Positions 25,733 to 34,545 of a stretch of 64,000 bases of DNA are shown one piece after another. The first letter of the stretch is position 1. Each line of letters begins with the position of its first letter. The notes under the pieces are model-generated. The model saw only the letters and a list, made by a program, of their open reading frames with translations, made no database searches and was not told where the DNA came from. The DNA comes from Nocardia cyriacigeorgica (GTDB lineage: Bacteria > Actinomycetota > Actinomycetes > Mycobacteriales > Mycobacteriaceae), in contig NZ_JAAGVC010000007.1 in NCBI RefSeq assembly GCF_010858045.1, positions 186,001 to 250,000 on the forward strand. The letters run 5' to 3'. A program made the position numbers and the translations under genes.

Positions 25733-27001
25733 GTGATCGTCGTCTCGGTTCTCATGGGTCTGCTCGCGCTGACGGTGCTCGGTGCGCTGCACTGGTATCT
25801 GTGGCGGCGTCTGGTCCGCGATACCACCCGGCCGGGATCGGTGGGCTGGTGGCTCGGCACCGGCGTCATCGTCATCGGGGCGGTGTTGATGGTGGCGGCG
25901 CTGGTCGCGCAATTCGCCCGCGCCCCAATGAGTGTCGTGCGAATCGTGTCCTGGCCCGGCTTCCTGTGGGCCGCGCTGGTGATCTATCTGCTGATCGGTG
26001 TGCTGATCGGGGAACTGCTGCGGCCGCTGGTGATGCGCTGGTACGACGGGGTACGCGGCGACGGCGGGGAGCCGGCGGGCGCGGCCGGGCCGGCGCCCGC
26101 GGAATCCGCGGTCCCGCAGGCCGCCGTCGAGAGCGGAACGGATGCGGCTGATCCCCTCTCCCGGCGGTTGTTCGTCTCCCGCGTCCTCGGTGGCGCGGTG
26201 GTGGCCGCGGCGGTCGGCACCGTCGGGCTCGGCACCTACAACGTGCTCAGCGGACCGGCCGTGAAACGGATGACGGTCCTGCTGCCGAAACTGCCCGCCG
26301 ACGCCGACGGATTCCGGATCACCCTGGTCAGCGATCTGCATGTGGGCCCTGCGCTCGGCCGCTCGTTCACCCGGCGGGTGGTCGAGGCCGTCAACGGCAC
26401 CGACCCGGATCTGATCGCCGTCGCGGGTGACCTCGTCGACGGCAGGGTCGCCGACCTGCGCGCGACGGTCGCGCCGCTGGCCGAGCTGCGCTCGCGCCTC
26501 GGTACCTACTACGTCACCGGCAACCACGAGTACTACTCCGGCGCCGACGAATGGGTCGAGCATGTGCAGGAGCTGGGCATGCGGGTGCTGATGAACAGTC
26601 GCGTCGAGCTGCCGGGGTTCGACCTGGCCGGCGTCGACGACGTCGAAGGCGAGGCCGAGGGTCGCGGTCCCGATGTGGCGGCGGCGCTGGCGGGCCGGGA
26701 TGCCACGCGCGCGTGCGTGCTGCTGGCCCACCAGCCGGTCGTCATCCACGACGCCGTCGACCACGGCGTCGACCTGCAACTATCCGGCCACACCCACGGT
26801 GGCCAGCTCTTTCCCGGCAACCTGATCGCCGATCTGGCCAATCCGACGCTGGCCGGTCTCGAACGGTACGGCGACACCCAGCTCTACGTCACCCGCGGCG
26901 CGGGCGCGTGGGGTCCGCCGGTGCGGGTGGCGGCGCCGTCGGACATCACCGTGCTCGAATTACGCACCGTGCGGGACCGGGTCAACCCGTCGCCTCGTTG
27001 A
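25733..27001 (+). CDS. membrane-anchored metallophosphoesterase
   Basis: 422 aa. Three to four N-terminal transmembrane helices, a basic twin-Arg-like RRLFVSRVLGGAVVAAAVG segment, then a calcineurin-like phosphoesterase: LVSDLHVGPALG (D-x-H), AVAGDLVDG (G-D), TGNHEYY (GNHE), HQP and SGHTHGGQLFP. All metal ligands are present. Related YaeI/YkuE-type enzymes are envelope phosphodiesterases acting on lipids such as lipid A precursors or UDP-diacylglucosamine. GTG start with AAAGGC. Its end overlaps the convergent PapA-like gene by 20 bp. Confidence 0.9.
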   Translation: MIVVSVLMGLLALTVLGALHWYLWRRLVRDTTRPGSVGWWLGTGVIVIGAVLMVAALVAQFARAPMSVVRIVSWPGFLWAALVIYLLIGVLIGELLRPLVMRWYDGVRGDGGEPAGAAGPAPAESAVPQAAVESGTDAADPLSRRLFVSRVLGGAVVAAAVGTVGLGTYNVLSGPAVKRMTVLLPKLPADADGFRITLVSDLHVGPALGRSFTRRVVEAVNGTDPDLIAVAGDLVDGRVADLRATVAPLAELRSRLGTYYVTGNHEYYSGADEWVEHVQELGMRVLMNSRVELPGFDLAGVDDVEGEAEGRGPDVAAALAGRDATRACVLLAHQPVVIHDAVDHGVDLQLSGHTHGGQLFPGNLIADLANPTLAGLERYGDTQLYVTRGAGAWGPPVRVAAPSDITVLELRTVRDRVNPSPR

Positions 27002-28205
27002 GCAGCGCGCCGATCCGCGCCAGGCGCGGCAACTGCTCTTCGCGGAACGACGGCGGGTGATGGACCTCGACGCTCAGCTGATCATCGAAGGTGCTGATGA
27101 TGATGGTGCCGCCACCCGGCTGTGGTAATCGTCGCCCGGTGCGGTCGCGTTTGGCGATCATGGTGGAACGAAAATCGGTGATGCGCAGCCCGTCCGGGGT
27201 GGCCAGGGGTGGAATGCGGCCCCAGTTGGTGGCGATCACCGTGCCCTGTGGAGTCGGGGGCATCTCGGGGATCTGCAACGGCGTCTGCTGGATGAACCCC
27301 GAATCCAGTCCCGCGCGCAAGGCGGCGCCGATGCCACGGGCCAACCCCACCAGACCGGGTGCGGTGCCGGGGCCCGCCCGGTAGGAGGTGTAGCCGAGCA
27401 CGTTGGTCGCCTCGGTGGCACCCACCGGGGGATTCAGCCGGCGCCGGAGATCGACCGAATACGCGTAATGTAGCTGCTCGACCGGCACGCCGCGGGTCGC
27501 GGCTTCGGTGAGCAGCAGCGCCGCCGACACCAGCCCGTGCACGGTGACCCCGGTGCGGTGGCCCAGGTCGACGAGCGCCGCGGTGGCGGTGCGGCTGAGC
27601 CGGCATCGGGTGGTGATCAGCGTGGGGTAGGGGTCGTCGGCCGCCGAGGTCGGGACCGACAGCGCGGGCGGACGCAGCAATGCGTCCGGTACGGCACGTT
27701 TGACGATCCCGCGCGCGGTCAGCAGGCCTTCCACCGACGCCGGATACGGCCGTTCCGGCAGCACCGGCGTGCGCCCGGCGGCCGCCTCCCGGTAACAGCG
27801 CCACAGCTCGGCGAAGATCGCCAGCGAATGCACGGCGTCGGCGATGCTGTGATGGGTCAGCAGCGTGACGCTCGCGTGCTCGCCGTCGCGCACCACGCAC
27901 AATGCGCCCGCTGCCCGCCGCTGATCCGGATCCGCGCCGGTCAGCAACTGCTCGGGCACCCCGTCGGCCACCGTGAGCTCGGGAGCGTCGCCGTCCGGGG
28001 CGAGCAGGACGTGACCGAGCTCGTCGACCGGCGCCAGCCGCGCTCCGAGCATCGGATGCGCCCGCAGCACCGCCTCGAAGGCCACCGCGAGCGCACCCGG
28101 ATCCAGCCGGCCGCGCACCCGCGCCGAATATCCGACGAAAACCTCCGCGAATGCGAAAATTTGCTCACTCGGCGCCAACGGACGCAAAACAGTGGCTGCG
28201 GTCAT
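26982..28205 (-). CDS. PapA5-like acyltransferase (condensation fold)
   Basis: 407 aa. Chloramphenicol-acetyltransferase-like fold with the active-site HHSIADAVHS (HHxxxD) and the Pro/Asn-rich RLNPPVGATEATNVLGYTS channel loop, plus VIATNWGRIP. Mycobacterial PapA proteins transfer acyl chains to phthiocerol, trehalose or glycolipids in envelope lipid assembly. The HHxxxDG glycine is replaced by Ala, which is common in the family. No polyketide synthase lies nearby, so the acyl donor and acceptor are unknown. Confidence 0.85.
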   Translation of the reverse strand: MTAATVLRPLAPSEQIFAFAEVFVGYSARVRGRLDPGALAVAFEAVLRAHPMLGARLAPVDELGHVLLAPDGDAPELTVADGVPEQLLTGADPDQRRAAGALCVVRDGEHASVTLLTHHSIADAVHSLAIFAELWRCYREAAAGRTPVLPERPYPASVEGLLTARGIVKRAVPDALLRPPALSVPTSAADDPYPTLITTRCRLSRTATAALVDLGHRTGVTVHGLVSAALLLTEAATRGVPVEQLHYAYSVDLRRRLNPPVGATEATNVLGYTSYRAGPGTAPGLVGLARGIGAALRAGLDSGFIQQTPLQIPEMPPTPQGTVIATNWGRIPPLATPDGLRITDFRSTMIAKRDRTGRRLPQPGGGTIIISTFDDQLSVEVHHPPSFREEQLPRLARIGALLNEATG

Positions 28206-28318
28206 ATCAACGCCTTCCCCGGTGACCTGCTGTGAGACTATCCCAAAACCCTGTGGTCGCCGGGAATTTCACGGCCGCGATACAGTCACATCGGGGTCGA
28301 TCGACGGCTCGTGTATCG

Positions 28319-28337
28319 TTCGGTTAGGTAAACCTAA
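28319..28337. promoter_or_regulatory. IdeR/DtxR iron box
   Basis: TTCGGTTAGGTAAACCTAA matches 16 of 19 positions of the IdeR consensus TTAGGTTAGGCTAACCTAA. It overlaps the likely start of transcription (TATCGT -10 box immediately upstream) and lies 18 bp before the siderophore-interacting protein start. Repression by iron is expected. Confidence 0.85.
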
Positions 28338-28355
28338 CTCGTCGAGGGAGGCTGG

Positions 28356-29138
28356 ATGGCCAGGAAGCGCACGACCTTGACCGTGGTCGGGACCGAGCAG
28401 ATCGGCCCGCATTTCGTCCGGGTCCATCTCGGCGATCCCGGCTTCGATGATTTCACCCCGATCGAATTCACCGATGCCTACGTCAAACTGCTCTTCGACC
28501 GCCCCGACGGCGAAGTGGCGCGCACCTACACCGTGCGCTCGGTGGACCCGATCGCCCGCCGCATCGCGATCGATTTCGTGGTGCACGGCGACGAGGGCAT
28601 CGCGGGCCCGTGGGCGGCGAATGTGACTGTGGGCGAACAGATCACGATGTTCGGTCCGAGTGGCGCGTATGCTCCGCGCGCCGATGCGGACTGGCACCTG
28701 CTCGCCGGTGACGAATCGGCGCTGCCCGCCATCTCGGCGGCCGTGGAGGCATTGCCCGACGGCGCGACCGCCAAGGTTTTCGTGGAGGTCGCCGACGCCG
28801 CCGACGAGATCGCCTTCGTTTCCAAGGCCCAGCTCGAGGTGCACTGGATCCACCGCGGTGGCGCGGCCCACGAGGTCGGTGAGGACCGGGCAGGCGATAA
28901 CGCCCCGATCATCGCAGCGGTCCGTGACGCCGAGTGGCTGCCGGGCCGGGCCGGTGTGTTCATTCACGGCGAGGCGCAGGCGGTGATGCACAATCTGCGC
29001 CGCTACATCCGCAAGGAACGCGGGGTGCCCGCCGAGTTCGCCTCGATCTCCGGCTATTGGCGGCGCGGTCGCACCGAAGAGAGCTTCCGGGTCTGGAAGC
29101 GCGAACTCGCCGCCGCCGAAGCGGGGGACAACGCCTGA
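28356..29138 (+). CDS. siderophore-interacting protein, FAD-dependent ferric reductase
   Basis: 260 aa. SIP family: FAD-binding barrel with VARTYTVRSVDPIARRIAIDFVVHGDEGIAGPWAANV, then an NAD(P)-binding domain with LLAGDESALPAISAAVEALP, and a C-terminal SGYWRRGRTEESF. It releases iron from imported ferric siderophores in the cytoplasm by reduction. GAGGGAGG precedes the ATG. The IdeR box directly upstream supports iron-starvation induction. Its stop codon abuts that of the convergent M50 gene (TGATCA). Confidence 0.93.
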   Translation: MARKRTTLTVVGTEQIGPHFVRVHLGDPGFDDFTPIEFTDAYVKLLFDRPDGEVARTYTVRSVDPIARRIAIDFVVHGDEGIAGPWAANVTVGEQITMFGPSGAYAPRADADWHLLAGDESALPAISAAVEALPDGATAKVFVEVADAADEIAFVSKAQLEVHWIHRGGAAHEVGEDRAGDNAPIIAAVRDAEWLPGRAGVFIHGEAQAVMHNLRRYIRKERGVPAEFASISGYWRRGRTEESFRVWKRELAAAEAGDNA

Positions 29139-29921
29139 TCAACCGGCGGGGCAGGCGCCTCCCGACGGCACCGGCAGGCAGATGCCCGCGGTGGCCGACA
29201 GCAGCAATCCCGCCCCGAGCGCGAGCGCGCCGAGGCTGATCGCCGCGAACACCAGCACCCACAGCAGCCCTGGCAGTCGGGTCAGGCGCGCGAGCTGGTC
29301 GGCGTCGGTGGTGAGCTCGGCCGACCGCCGCCCGGACCGGGTGCGCTGCAATTCGATGACGGGCCGGATGCCTGCGAGCAGCAGCAACCAGGTCGCGAGA
29401 TAGGCGAACCCGGCCTGCAAGGTGTCCGAGCCGAACCAGGACACGCCGAAAACCAGTGCGCCGGTGAGGAATACCGACACGACGCCGTAGACGTTGCGCA
29501 CCATGATCAGCATCGCGGCCAGCGCGGCGATCGCGATCCACAACATGAGCGTGATCCGATTCGCGCCGAGCAGGGCGGCGAAGCCGAGACCGAGCAATGC
29601 CGGAGCCGGATATCCCGCCAGCGCGGTGCAGATCATGCCGAGGCCGTAGGGCTTGCCGCTCGAGACGGTGAGCCCCGAGGTATCCGAGTGCAGGGTGATG
29701 CTGGTGAGCCTGCGTCCGGTCAGCAGCGCCACCAGCGCGTGCCCGCCCTCGTGGGCGATCGTCACCACGTTGCGCGTCAGCCGCCACAGCGGCCCGTATC
29801 CCACCAGGACCAGCGCCACCGCGGCGGCGCCGAGCACCAACCACGACGGCGGCGCCGCCTGCGTCGTCGTCAGTCGATCCGCGATCGAGCTGCCACGGTC
29901 GACCAATTCGGCTGTATCCAC
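29139..29921 (-). CDS. M50-family membrane metalloprotease
   Basis: 260 aa, six or more transmembrane helices. Zinc-binding HEGGH at residues 57-61 inside the second helix (NVVTIAHEGGHALVALLTGRR), typical of the actinobacterial M50B branch; a GxxxxN-type second motif is seen in the region of FAALLGANRI. These are intramembrane or membrane-proximal proteases with poorly known targets. Single gene with its own start; convergent and abutting the siderophore-interacting protein gene. Confidence 0.85.
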   Translation of the reverse strand: MDTAELVDRGSSIADRLTTTQAAPPSWLVLGAAAVALVLVGYGPLWRLTRNVVTIAHEGGHALVALLTGRRLTSITLHSDTSGLTVSSGKPYGLGMICTALAGYPAPALLGLGFAALLGANRITLMLWIAIAALAAMLIMVRNVYGVVSVFLTGALVFGVSWFGSDTLQAGFAYLATWLLLLAGIRPVIELQRTRSGRRSAELTTDADQLARLTRLPGLLWVLVFAAISLGALALGAGLLLSATAGICLPVPSGGACPAG

Positions 29922-30149
29922 CGCCGCACCCTAATCGACGCGACCGGAGCCCGCAGCACGCCCGCGACCGGGCAGCGATGGTTGCCGCACTGTCGCCACC
30001 ACGAAGCGAGATATGTGTGAATGGGACGTTTCACAATTCCGTGGCGCGTCGATTCGGCGGATTGCCGAAGTACGAGGGATGTGGCCGGATCGGCGGATAG
30101 ACCGGGATACGTTCGACGGTGTCGATGGTGATTCGGTGGAGGGAATGCG

Positions 30150-30542
30150 ATGAGCGAGGACGTCCCGTACGACACGGCGGCGCGGGACTCCCCGGTAGCG
30201 CGGCGCGCGGCAAGCGATTTCGGTACCGCGCTCGGACTCGGTCTCGATATGGCGTTGGTATTGCTCGACGACTCGGATCCATCGTCGCGGCGGGTGATGG
30301 CCAGGCTGGAACGGGCCGCCGCGCGCTGCGCCAGGGAGCAGGTGCCGCTGGAGGCGATCCAGCACGTGATCCACGACAGCGTCAAGACCGGGCTCGGTCT
30401 CGGCGATCCGGGCCGTCGGCGGCTCGGGTTCGGGATGGGCGGCAGCGATGAATGCCTCATCGTCGACCTGCTCGATACGTTGACCTCGGCCGTCTCGCGC
30501 GCCTACGTGGCGCAGCTGCGCTCGGCGCCCGGTTCTCTCTGA
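30150..30542 (+). CDS. stand-alone RsbRD-like domain protein
   Basis: 130 aa, all helical. It aligns by eye with residues about 50-160 of the PucR regulator encoded convergently 28 bp away: LERAAARCAREQVPLEAIQHVIHDSVKTGLGLG against LENAAAGWAREGVPIDTIHHAIHEGFKLGFDL, and LLDTLTSAVSRAYVAQLRS against MLDRMTSAISLAYVRELRA. So it is a free copy of the regulator's N-terminal sensory/dimerisation domain. ATG with GGAGGGAATGCG upstream. A role as antagonist or heteromeric partner is inference. Confidence 0.75.
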   Translation: MSEDVPYDTAARDSPVARRAASDFGTALGLGLDMALVLLDDSDPSSRRVMARLERAAARCAREQVPLEAIQHVIHDSVKTGLGLGDPGRRRLGFGMGGSDECLIVDLLDTLTSAVSRAYVAQLRSAPGSL

Positions 30543-30570
30543 GCCGGGCGCATGCGGTGTTCGACGGATA

Positions 30571-31791
30571 TCAGGACGAACGGTAGGTGCGCGCCACCAG
30601 GGCCGAACGCAGGTACCACAGACCGGAGGGCTGGGTCGGGTCGAAGCCGGTGAGCTGTGCGATCCGCTTGAGCCGGTAGTCGATGGTGTTGGTGTGGATG
30701 TGCATGACCCGTGCGGTGCGCTGGCGGTTCAGGTTGTTGGAGATGTGGCGCTGCAACGTCTCCAGCAGTTCCGGGTGGTCGTCGAGCGGGTCGAGCAGCG
30801 AGCCGAGATACTCCCGGCCCGGCCCGGGTCTGGTGAGCTGATACTCCAGCGCCATATCGTCGAAGCGGTACAGCCCGCGCACGCAGCGCAGCCGCTGCAC
30901 CATGTCCAGCAGTTCGTGCGCCTGGTCGGCGGCACCGGGGATATTCGCGGTCGGCGATTCCACCACCGCGGCGGTGATCGGTACCTGGGCGGCGCGCGAC
31001 AGCTGGGTGACGAGCTCGTCGAGTTCGTCATCGGCGAAGGTCGAGCTCGGGATCAGGATGGTGCCGCCGTCCACGCTCAACAGCGACAGCGCCCGTTCCC
31101 CGCAGCGCGTGGCCAGCTCCGCCTGCACGCGGCGCAGCTTGCGCCGGGCCACCACCTTGCCGTCCAGGGTCGGGTCCGCCTCGTCGGGGTGGGCCGGTAT
31201 CGCCATGGCCAGCACTGTGTAGGACTCGGCGATCTCGATCCCGCATTCGCGCGCCATGGTCGAGGTGCTGTGCCCGCCCAGCAGCGCGGAGGTGAGCGTG
31301 TGCACCGCGGTGTGGTGCTCGCTGACGACCGCGCGCAATTCCCGCACATAGGCCAGCGAGATCGCCGAGGTCATCCGGTCCAGCATCTCCACCACCAGCT
31401 TGGCGCCGTCGACCAGGTTGGAGTAGTCGGTGACCGAGGCGTTCGACACCACCAGGTCGAACCCGAGCTTGAAACCCTCGTGGATGGCGTGGTGGATGGT
31501 GTCGATCGGGACGCCCTCACGCGCCCAGCCGGCCGCGGCGTTCTCCAGGCGCCGGGTCTTCTCCGGGATATCTCGTCCGTCGAGCATGCTCACGGCCAGT
31601 TCGAGACAGACCCGGGTGATCGTGGTGACGTCGCCGTAGATGGCGTCGCCCGGCAGGGTGCCACACGGCACCACGTTCTCCACGAAATGGCCGACCATCT
31701 GCCGCGATAGGCTGCGAACGTCCTGCAGGGGCGCCGACATCGGCTGCCCGGAAACCGTGAGTGCTGCTCGCATCGCGCTGTCGACGGCCAT
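30571..31791 (-). CDS. PucR/CdaR-family transcriptional regulator
   Basis: 406 aa. N-terminal RsbRD-like domain (about 45-165), a central GGDEF-like/CdaR domain (ESYTVLAMAIPAHPDEAD ... GGTILIPSSTFADDELDELVTQLS), and the C-terminal PucR helix-turn-helix: LETLQRHISNNLNRQRTARVMHIHTNTIDYRLKRIAQLTGFDP. Such proteins activate catabolic genes. Start ATG with AAGGAG 7 nt upstream. Target unknown; the adjacent stand-alone N-terminal paralogue is the only close partner. Confidence 0.88.
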   Translation of the reverse strand: MAVDSAMRAALTVSGQPMSAPLQDVRSLSRQMVGHFVENVVPCGTLPGDAIYGDVTTITRVCLELAVSMLDGRDIPEKTRRLENAAAGWAREGVPIDTIHHAIHEGFKLGFDLVVSNASVTDYSNLVDGAKLVVEMLDRMTSAISLAYVRELRAVVSEHHTAVHTLTSALLGGHSTSTMARECGIEIAESYTVLAMAIPAHPDEADPTLDGKVVARRKLRRVQAELATRCGERALSLLSVDGGTILIPSSTFADDELDELVTQLSRAAQVPITAAVVESPTANIPGAADQAHELLDMVQRLRCVRGLYRFDDMALEYQLTRPGPGREYLGSLLDPLDDHPELLETLQRHISNNLNRQRTARVMHIHTNTIDYRLKRIAQLTGFDPTQPSGLWYLRSALVARTYRSS

Positions 31792-31954
31792 GGTGACTCC
31801 TTCTACCCCCCGATTGCGACTGTGCGGTAACACGCTAGCCAGCCCGTGACCGCAACCGGGGAGTTTTCCGAGTGGATTGGGCGGGCGCGGGTCTGTGAAC
31901 GACATTGTTTGTGAGCGGTCACAGCTGAATTCTTCCTGGTGACGCCGAAGGCGC

Positions 31955-32452
31955 TCAGCCGGGTAGGCCGGGCGCGAGGACCGCGGTGATGCGCTCGACC
32001 CTGGTGCAGCTCGACTCGCCCGCGGGATCGGCGCTGCGGTCCACCCGGATCCGCACCACCCCGCCGGCGGCGGTGCCGAGCGCGAGCGAGCAGTTGGTGT
32101 CCTGGCCGTCGCCGTAGTGGTGGAAGCGCAGTGCGGGCCGGTTGGCGACGGTGGTGTCGGTGACGTCGGCGATGCCCGGCTCCTCGCGCAGTTGCGCGAG
32201 TTCGGTGTCGTCGGCGAACTGGATGCGCACGGCGGCGTCGGCGCTGCTCCATCCGCAGCCGGTCCAGGCGTCGCCGGTATCCGCCGCGACATCCTTGCGT
32301 TTGGACGCGGCGGCGAACCCGGCCTCGGTGATCAGCTGATCGGAGACCGTGCACGGATCCCACGACGGCGCCGCCGGCGTCTCGGCCTCGTCCGAACCAC
32401 ATCCCGTCACCAGGATGCCCGCGCTGATCACTACCGCCGCCAGTCGAATCAT
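31955..32452 (-). CDS. DUF3558 family lipoprotein
   Basis: 165 aa. Signal MIRLAAVVISAGILVTGCGSDE with lipobox VTGC. The mature part has WDPCTVSDQLITEAGF, GWTGCGW-like DAWTGCGWSSADAAVRI and two more Cys (NCSLAL, SSCTRV), the pattern of DUF3558 proteins of Nocardia and mycobacteria (LppA-type). Exported and membrane-anchored; function unknown. TAGCAT sits 7 nt before the ATG and no ribosome site is seen, so the transcript may be leaderless. Confidence 0.85.
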   Translation of the reverse strand: MIRLAAVVISAGILVTGCGSDEAETPAAPSWDPCTVSDQLITEAGFAAASKRKDVAADTGDAWTGCGWSSADAAVRIQFADDTELAQLREEPGIADVTDTTVANRPALRFHHYGDGQDTNCSLALGTAAGGVVRIRVDRSADPAGESSCTRVERITAVLAPGLPG

Positions 32453-32631
32453 GGCGCGGATGCTAGCGAGATCGAGGTGCCGCGCACACGTCCGTTGTGC
32501 CGGTTCACAGAGCAGCGCGGCGCGAGCTCGACCCCGCAACAAAGAAGCGTCTACCCGGCGGTGACAGCTGCCGGCGGAATATTGCCGAGGTAGTTGAAAT
32601 TGATACCAGTGGAGCGAGGTGAGGAGTTGCG

Positions 32632-33378
32632 ATGACGACGCCGATGCCGGATGTACGCGTGGTGCGCTCGGGCGAGCGGGCCCATTGGTGGAACGAATGG
32701 CTCGACTCCAAGCAGTCGTTCCCGGCCACCGGCAACTTCGACCTCGAAGCCAACGCACACGGGATCCTGCTCGTCCACAACGACGACAGGGTCGACCCAG
32801 GTGCGGGTTTCGACACCCACGAGCATCGCGACATGGAGATCATCACCTGGGTACTCGAGGGATCGGTGGTGCACCAGGATTCCCTCGGCAACTCCGGTCT
32901 GATCTATCCCGGGCTGGCGCAGCGGATGAGCGCGGGGACCGGGATCAGGCACTCCGAGCGCAACGGCGCCGTCTGGCCGCAGCGCACCCCGTTGCGGGTG
33001 GTCCAGATGTGGGTGCCGCCGGATACGCCCGGTGCGACGCCGGGCTACCAGGAGATGGATATCGAGGCCGAACTCGCCGGGAACTCACTGGTCACCCTCG
33101 CCTCCGGGATGCGCCGCGACCGCGACCGGACCGCGATCACCCTCGGGAACCGGTACGCCGCCCTGCACGTCGCCCGCCTGGATCCCGGCCATTCGATCAC
33201 GGTCCCGGACGCACCGTTCGGGCATGTGTACGTCGCTTCGGGCAGCGTCGATGTCGAAGACCACGGGACTCTCACGCCGGGCGATGCCATGCGCCTCACC
33301 GCGACCGGCGGGCATCGGGTCACCGCCGTCGACGCGGCCGAGTTGCTGATCTGGGAGATGCACGCCGGATTCGCCTGA
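32632..33378 (+). CDS. pirin family protein
   Basis: 248 aa. Bicupin pirin fold: the first cupin has GAGFDTHEHRDMEIITWVLEGSVVHQDSLGN with the metal ligands H-x-H ... H and E, followed by RMSAGTGIRHSERN and the C-terminal degenerate cupin. Bacterial pirins include quercetin dioxygenases and redox-sensing cofactors. GAGGAG precedes the ATG. Monocistronic. Confidence 0.92.
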   Translation: MTTPMPDVRVVRSGERAHWWNEWLDSKQSFPATGNFDLEANAHGILLVHNDDRVDPGAGFDTHEHRDMEIITWVLEGSVVHQDSLGNSGLIYPGLAQRMSAGTGIRHSERNGAVWPQRTPLRVVQMWVPPDTPGATPGYQEMDIEAELAGNSLVTLASGMRRDRDRTAITLGNRYAALHVARLDPGHSITVPDAPFGHVYVASGSVDVEDHGTLTPGDAMRLTATGGHRVTAVDAAELLIWEMHAGFA

Positions 33379-33471
33379 CCGGCGCGGGGCAGCCGCGCGC
33401 CATGATGTCCCGACCGGACTCGCGCTGTCGGCCAGACCGATCGGGACACCGCGACGACGCGGCTGCCGCGA

Positions 33472-34545
33472 CTATCGAGCTGTGCGCCAGAACCTGCGCT
33501 TGGGCGGTTCGATCTGATCCCGCGCCGATTCGGCCGCTTTGGCCCCGCTGTCGGCGAGATGGGCGCCCTGCTCGCGGGCGGCGGCGGCCAGTTCGGCGGC
33601 GCGGTGCCGGGCGATGTCGGCCCACTCCGCACCGCGGTGTTTGGCGACATCGGCGAATTCCGCGCCGCGGTGCTTGGCGACGTCGGCGAATTCGGCACCG
33701 CGTGATTTGGCCAGCTCGGCCCATTCGGGTCCGTGTTGCTGGGCCGTCTCGGCGAGGTAGGTGCCCCGCTGCTTGGCGGCCTCGGCCAGCACCGGGCCGC
33801 GCTGCTGCGCGGTTTCGGCGAGGACCGCGCCGCGCTGCTGAGCGATCTCGGCCAACGCGGCCCCGCGATGCCTGGCGGCTTCGGCGAGTTCGGCGCCGCG
33901 GTGCTTGGCGGCCTCGGCCAGGACCGGGCCACGCTGCTGGGCGGTTTCGGCCAGTGCCGCGCTCTTGGTCGCCGCCACGCCCGCGACTTCGCGACCGCGT
34001 TCGGCCGCGTGCTGGAGCTGCTGACGCAGGGCCTCGCCGGTGCCGTCCTGGGAGGCCGCGCCGAACGGCAACGCGGCGCTCACGGCCGCGGCGGCGCCCT
34101 TGGCCGCGCGCCGGCCGCGCCAGCCGAGCGACGGTTTGCCCTCGGTGTCGGCGCTGGCGATCATCAGCCCGCCCAGCAGGCTGACGTCCTTGAGGAACGC
34201 GGTGCGTTTGGCGGCTCTGCGCTCGGGATCGGATTCGGTCCAGAAGTCCTGCTGGCTGAGCGTCGCGGGGACAACGGTGGCGGCCAGCGCCAGCGCGGCC
34301 AACCGCGGAGCCTTGCCGAGCGCGAGCATCGCCCCACCGGCGACCTGCGTCACCGCCGTCGCCTTGACCAGCAGGTCGGGGTTGCTCGGCAGCTTCTGGG
34401 CCACGTCCGACGGCAGCTTCTCATGACCCTGCTGCACCACTGCCGACGCCGTTTTCACCCGGGGCTCCGGATGCATGAGGGTGTCGACGCCGTCCACGAC
34501 GAAAGCACTCGCCAGCAATGGTCGGGCGAGCCTGCGGATCAGCAT
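33472..34545 (-). CDS. DoxX-like membrane protein with thirteen 11-residue repeats
   Basis: 357 aa. Residues 1-150 are a DoxX-like membrane region (RPLLASAFVVDGVDTLMHP ... QVAGGAMLALGKAPRLAALALAATVVPATLSQQDFW ... FLKDVSLLGGLMIA). Residues 197-339 are thirteen exact-length undecapeptide repeats of type x-L-A-E-x-A-x-x-R-G-x (ALAETAQQRGP, VLAEAAKHRGA, EFADVAKHRGA and so on), then a basic tail RRFWRTAR. The 11-residue period gives an 11/3 amphipathic helix like that of apolipoproteins or perilipins, so the tail may lie on a membrane or lipid surface. Start ATG with AAAGGGG. Function unknown. Confidence 0.8.
   Translation of the reverse strand: MLIRRLARPLLASAFVVDGVDTLMHPEPRVKTASAVVQQGHEKLPSDVAQKLPSNPDLLVKATAVTQVAGGAMLALGKAPRLAALALAATVVPATLSQQDFWTESDPERRAAKRTAFLKDVSLLGGLMIASADTEGKPSLGWRGRRAAKGAAAAVSAALPFGAASQDGTGEALRQQLQHAAERGREVAGVAATKSAALAETAQQRGPVLAEAAKHRGAELAEAARHRGAALAEIAQQRGAVLAETAQQRGPVLAEAAKQRGTYLAETAQQHGPEWAELAKSRGAEFADVAKHRGAEFADVAKHRGAEWADIARHRAAELAAAAREQGAHLADSGAKAAESARDQIEPPKRRFWRTAR
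33529..33957 (-). repeat. 33-bp tandem coding repeats (13 units)
   Basis: Thirteen consecutive 33-bp units, in frame, encode the 11-residue repeats of the DoxX-like protein. Two neighbouring units encode identical peptides (EFADVAKHRGA twice). Unit number may vary between strains through slippage. It is not a CRISPR array: no spacers, and the period follows the reading frame. Confidence 0.9.

Noticed and set aside
33529..33957. 33-bp tandem repeat that could be taken for a CRISPR array
   Set aside because: The repeats are directly adjacent with no spacers and keep the reading frame of a protein.
32619..34184. Long open frame on the plus strand overlapping the pirin and DoxX-like genes
   Set aside because: It has an Arg/Pro-rich translation typical of the off-frame of GC-rich genes, no ribosome site, and it covers two recognisable genes in other frames.
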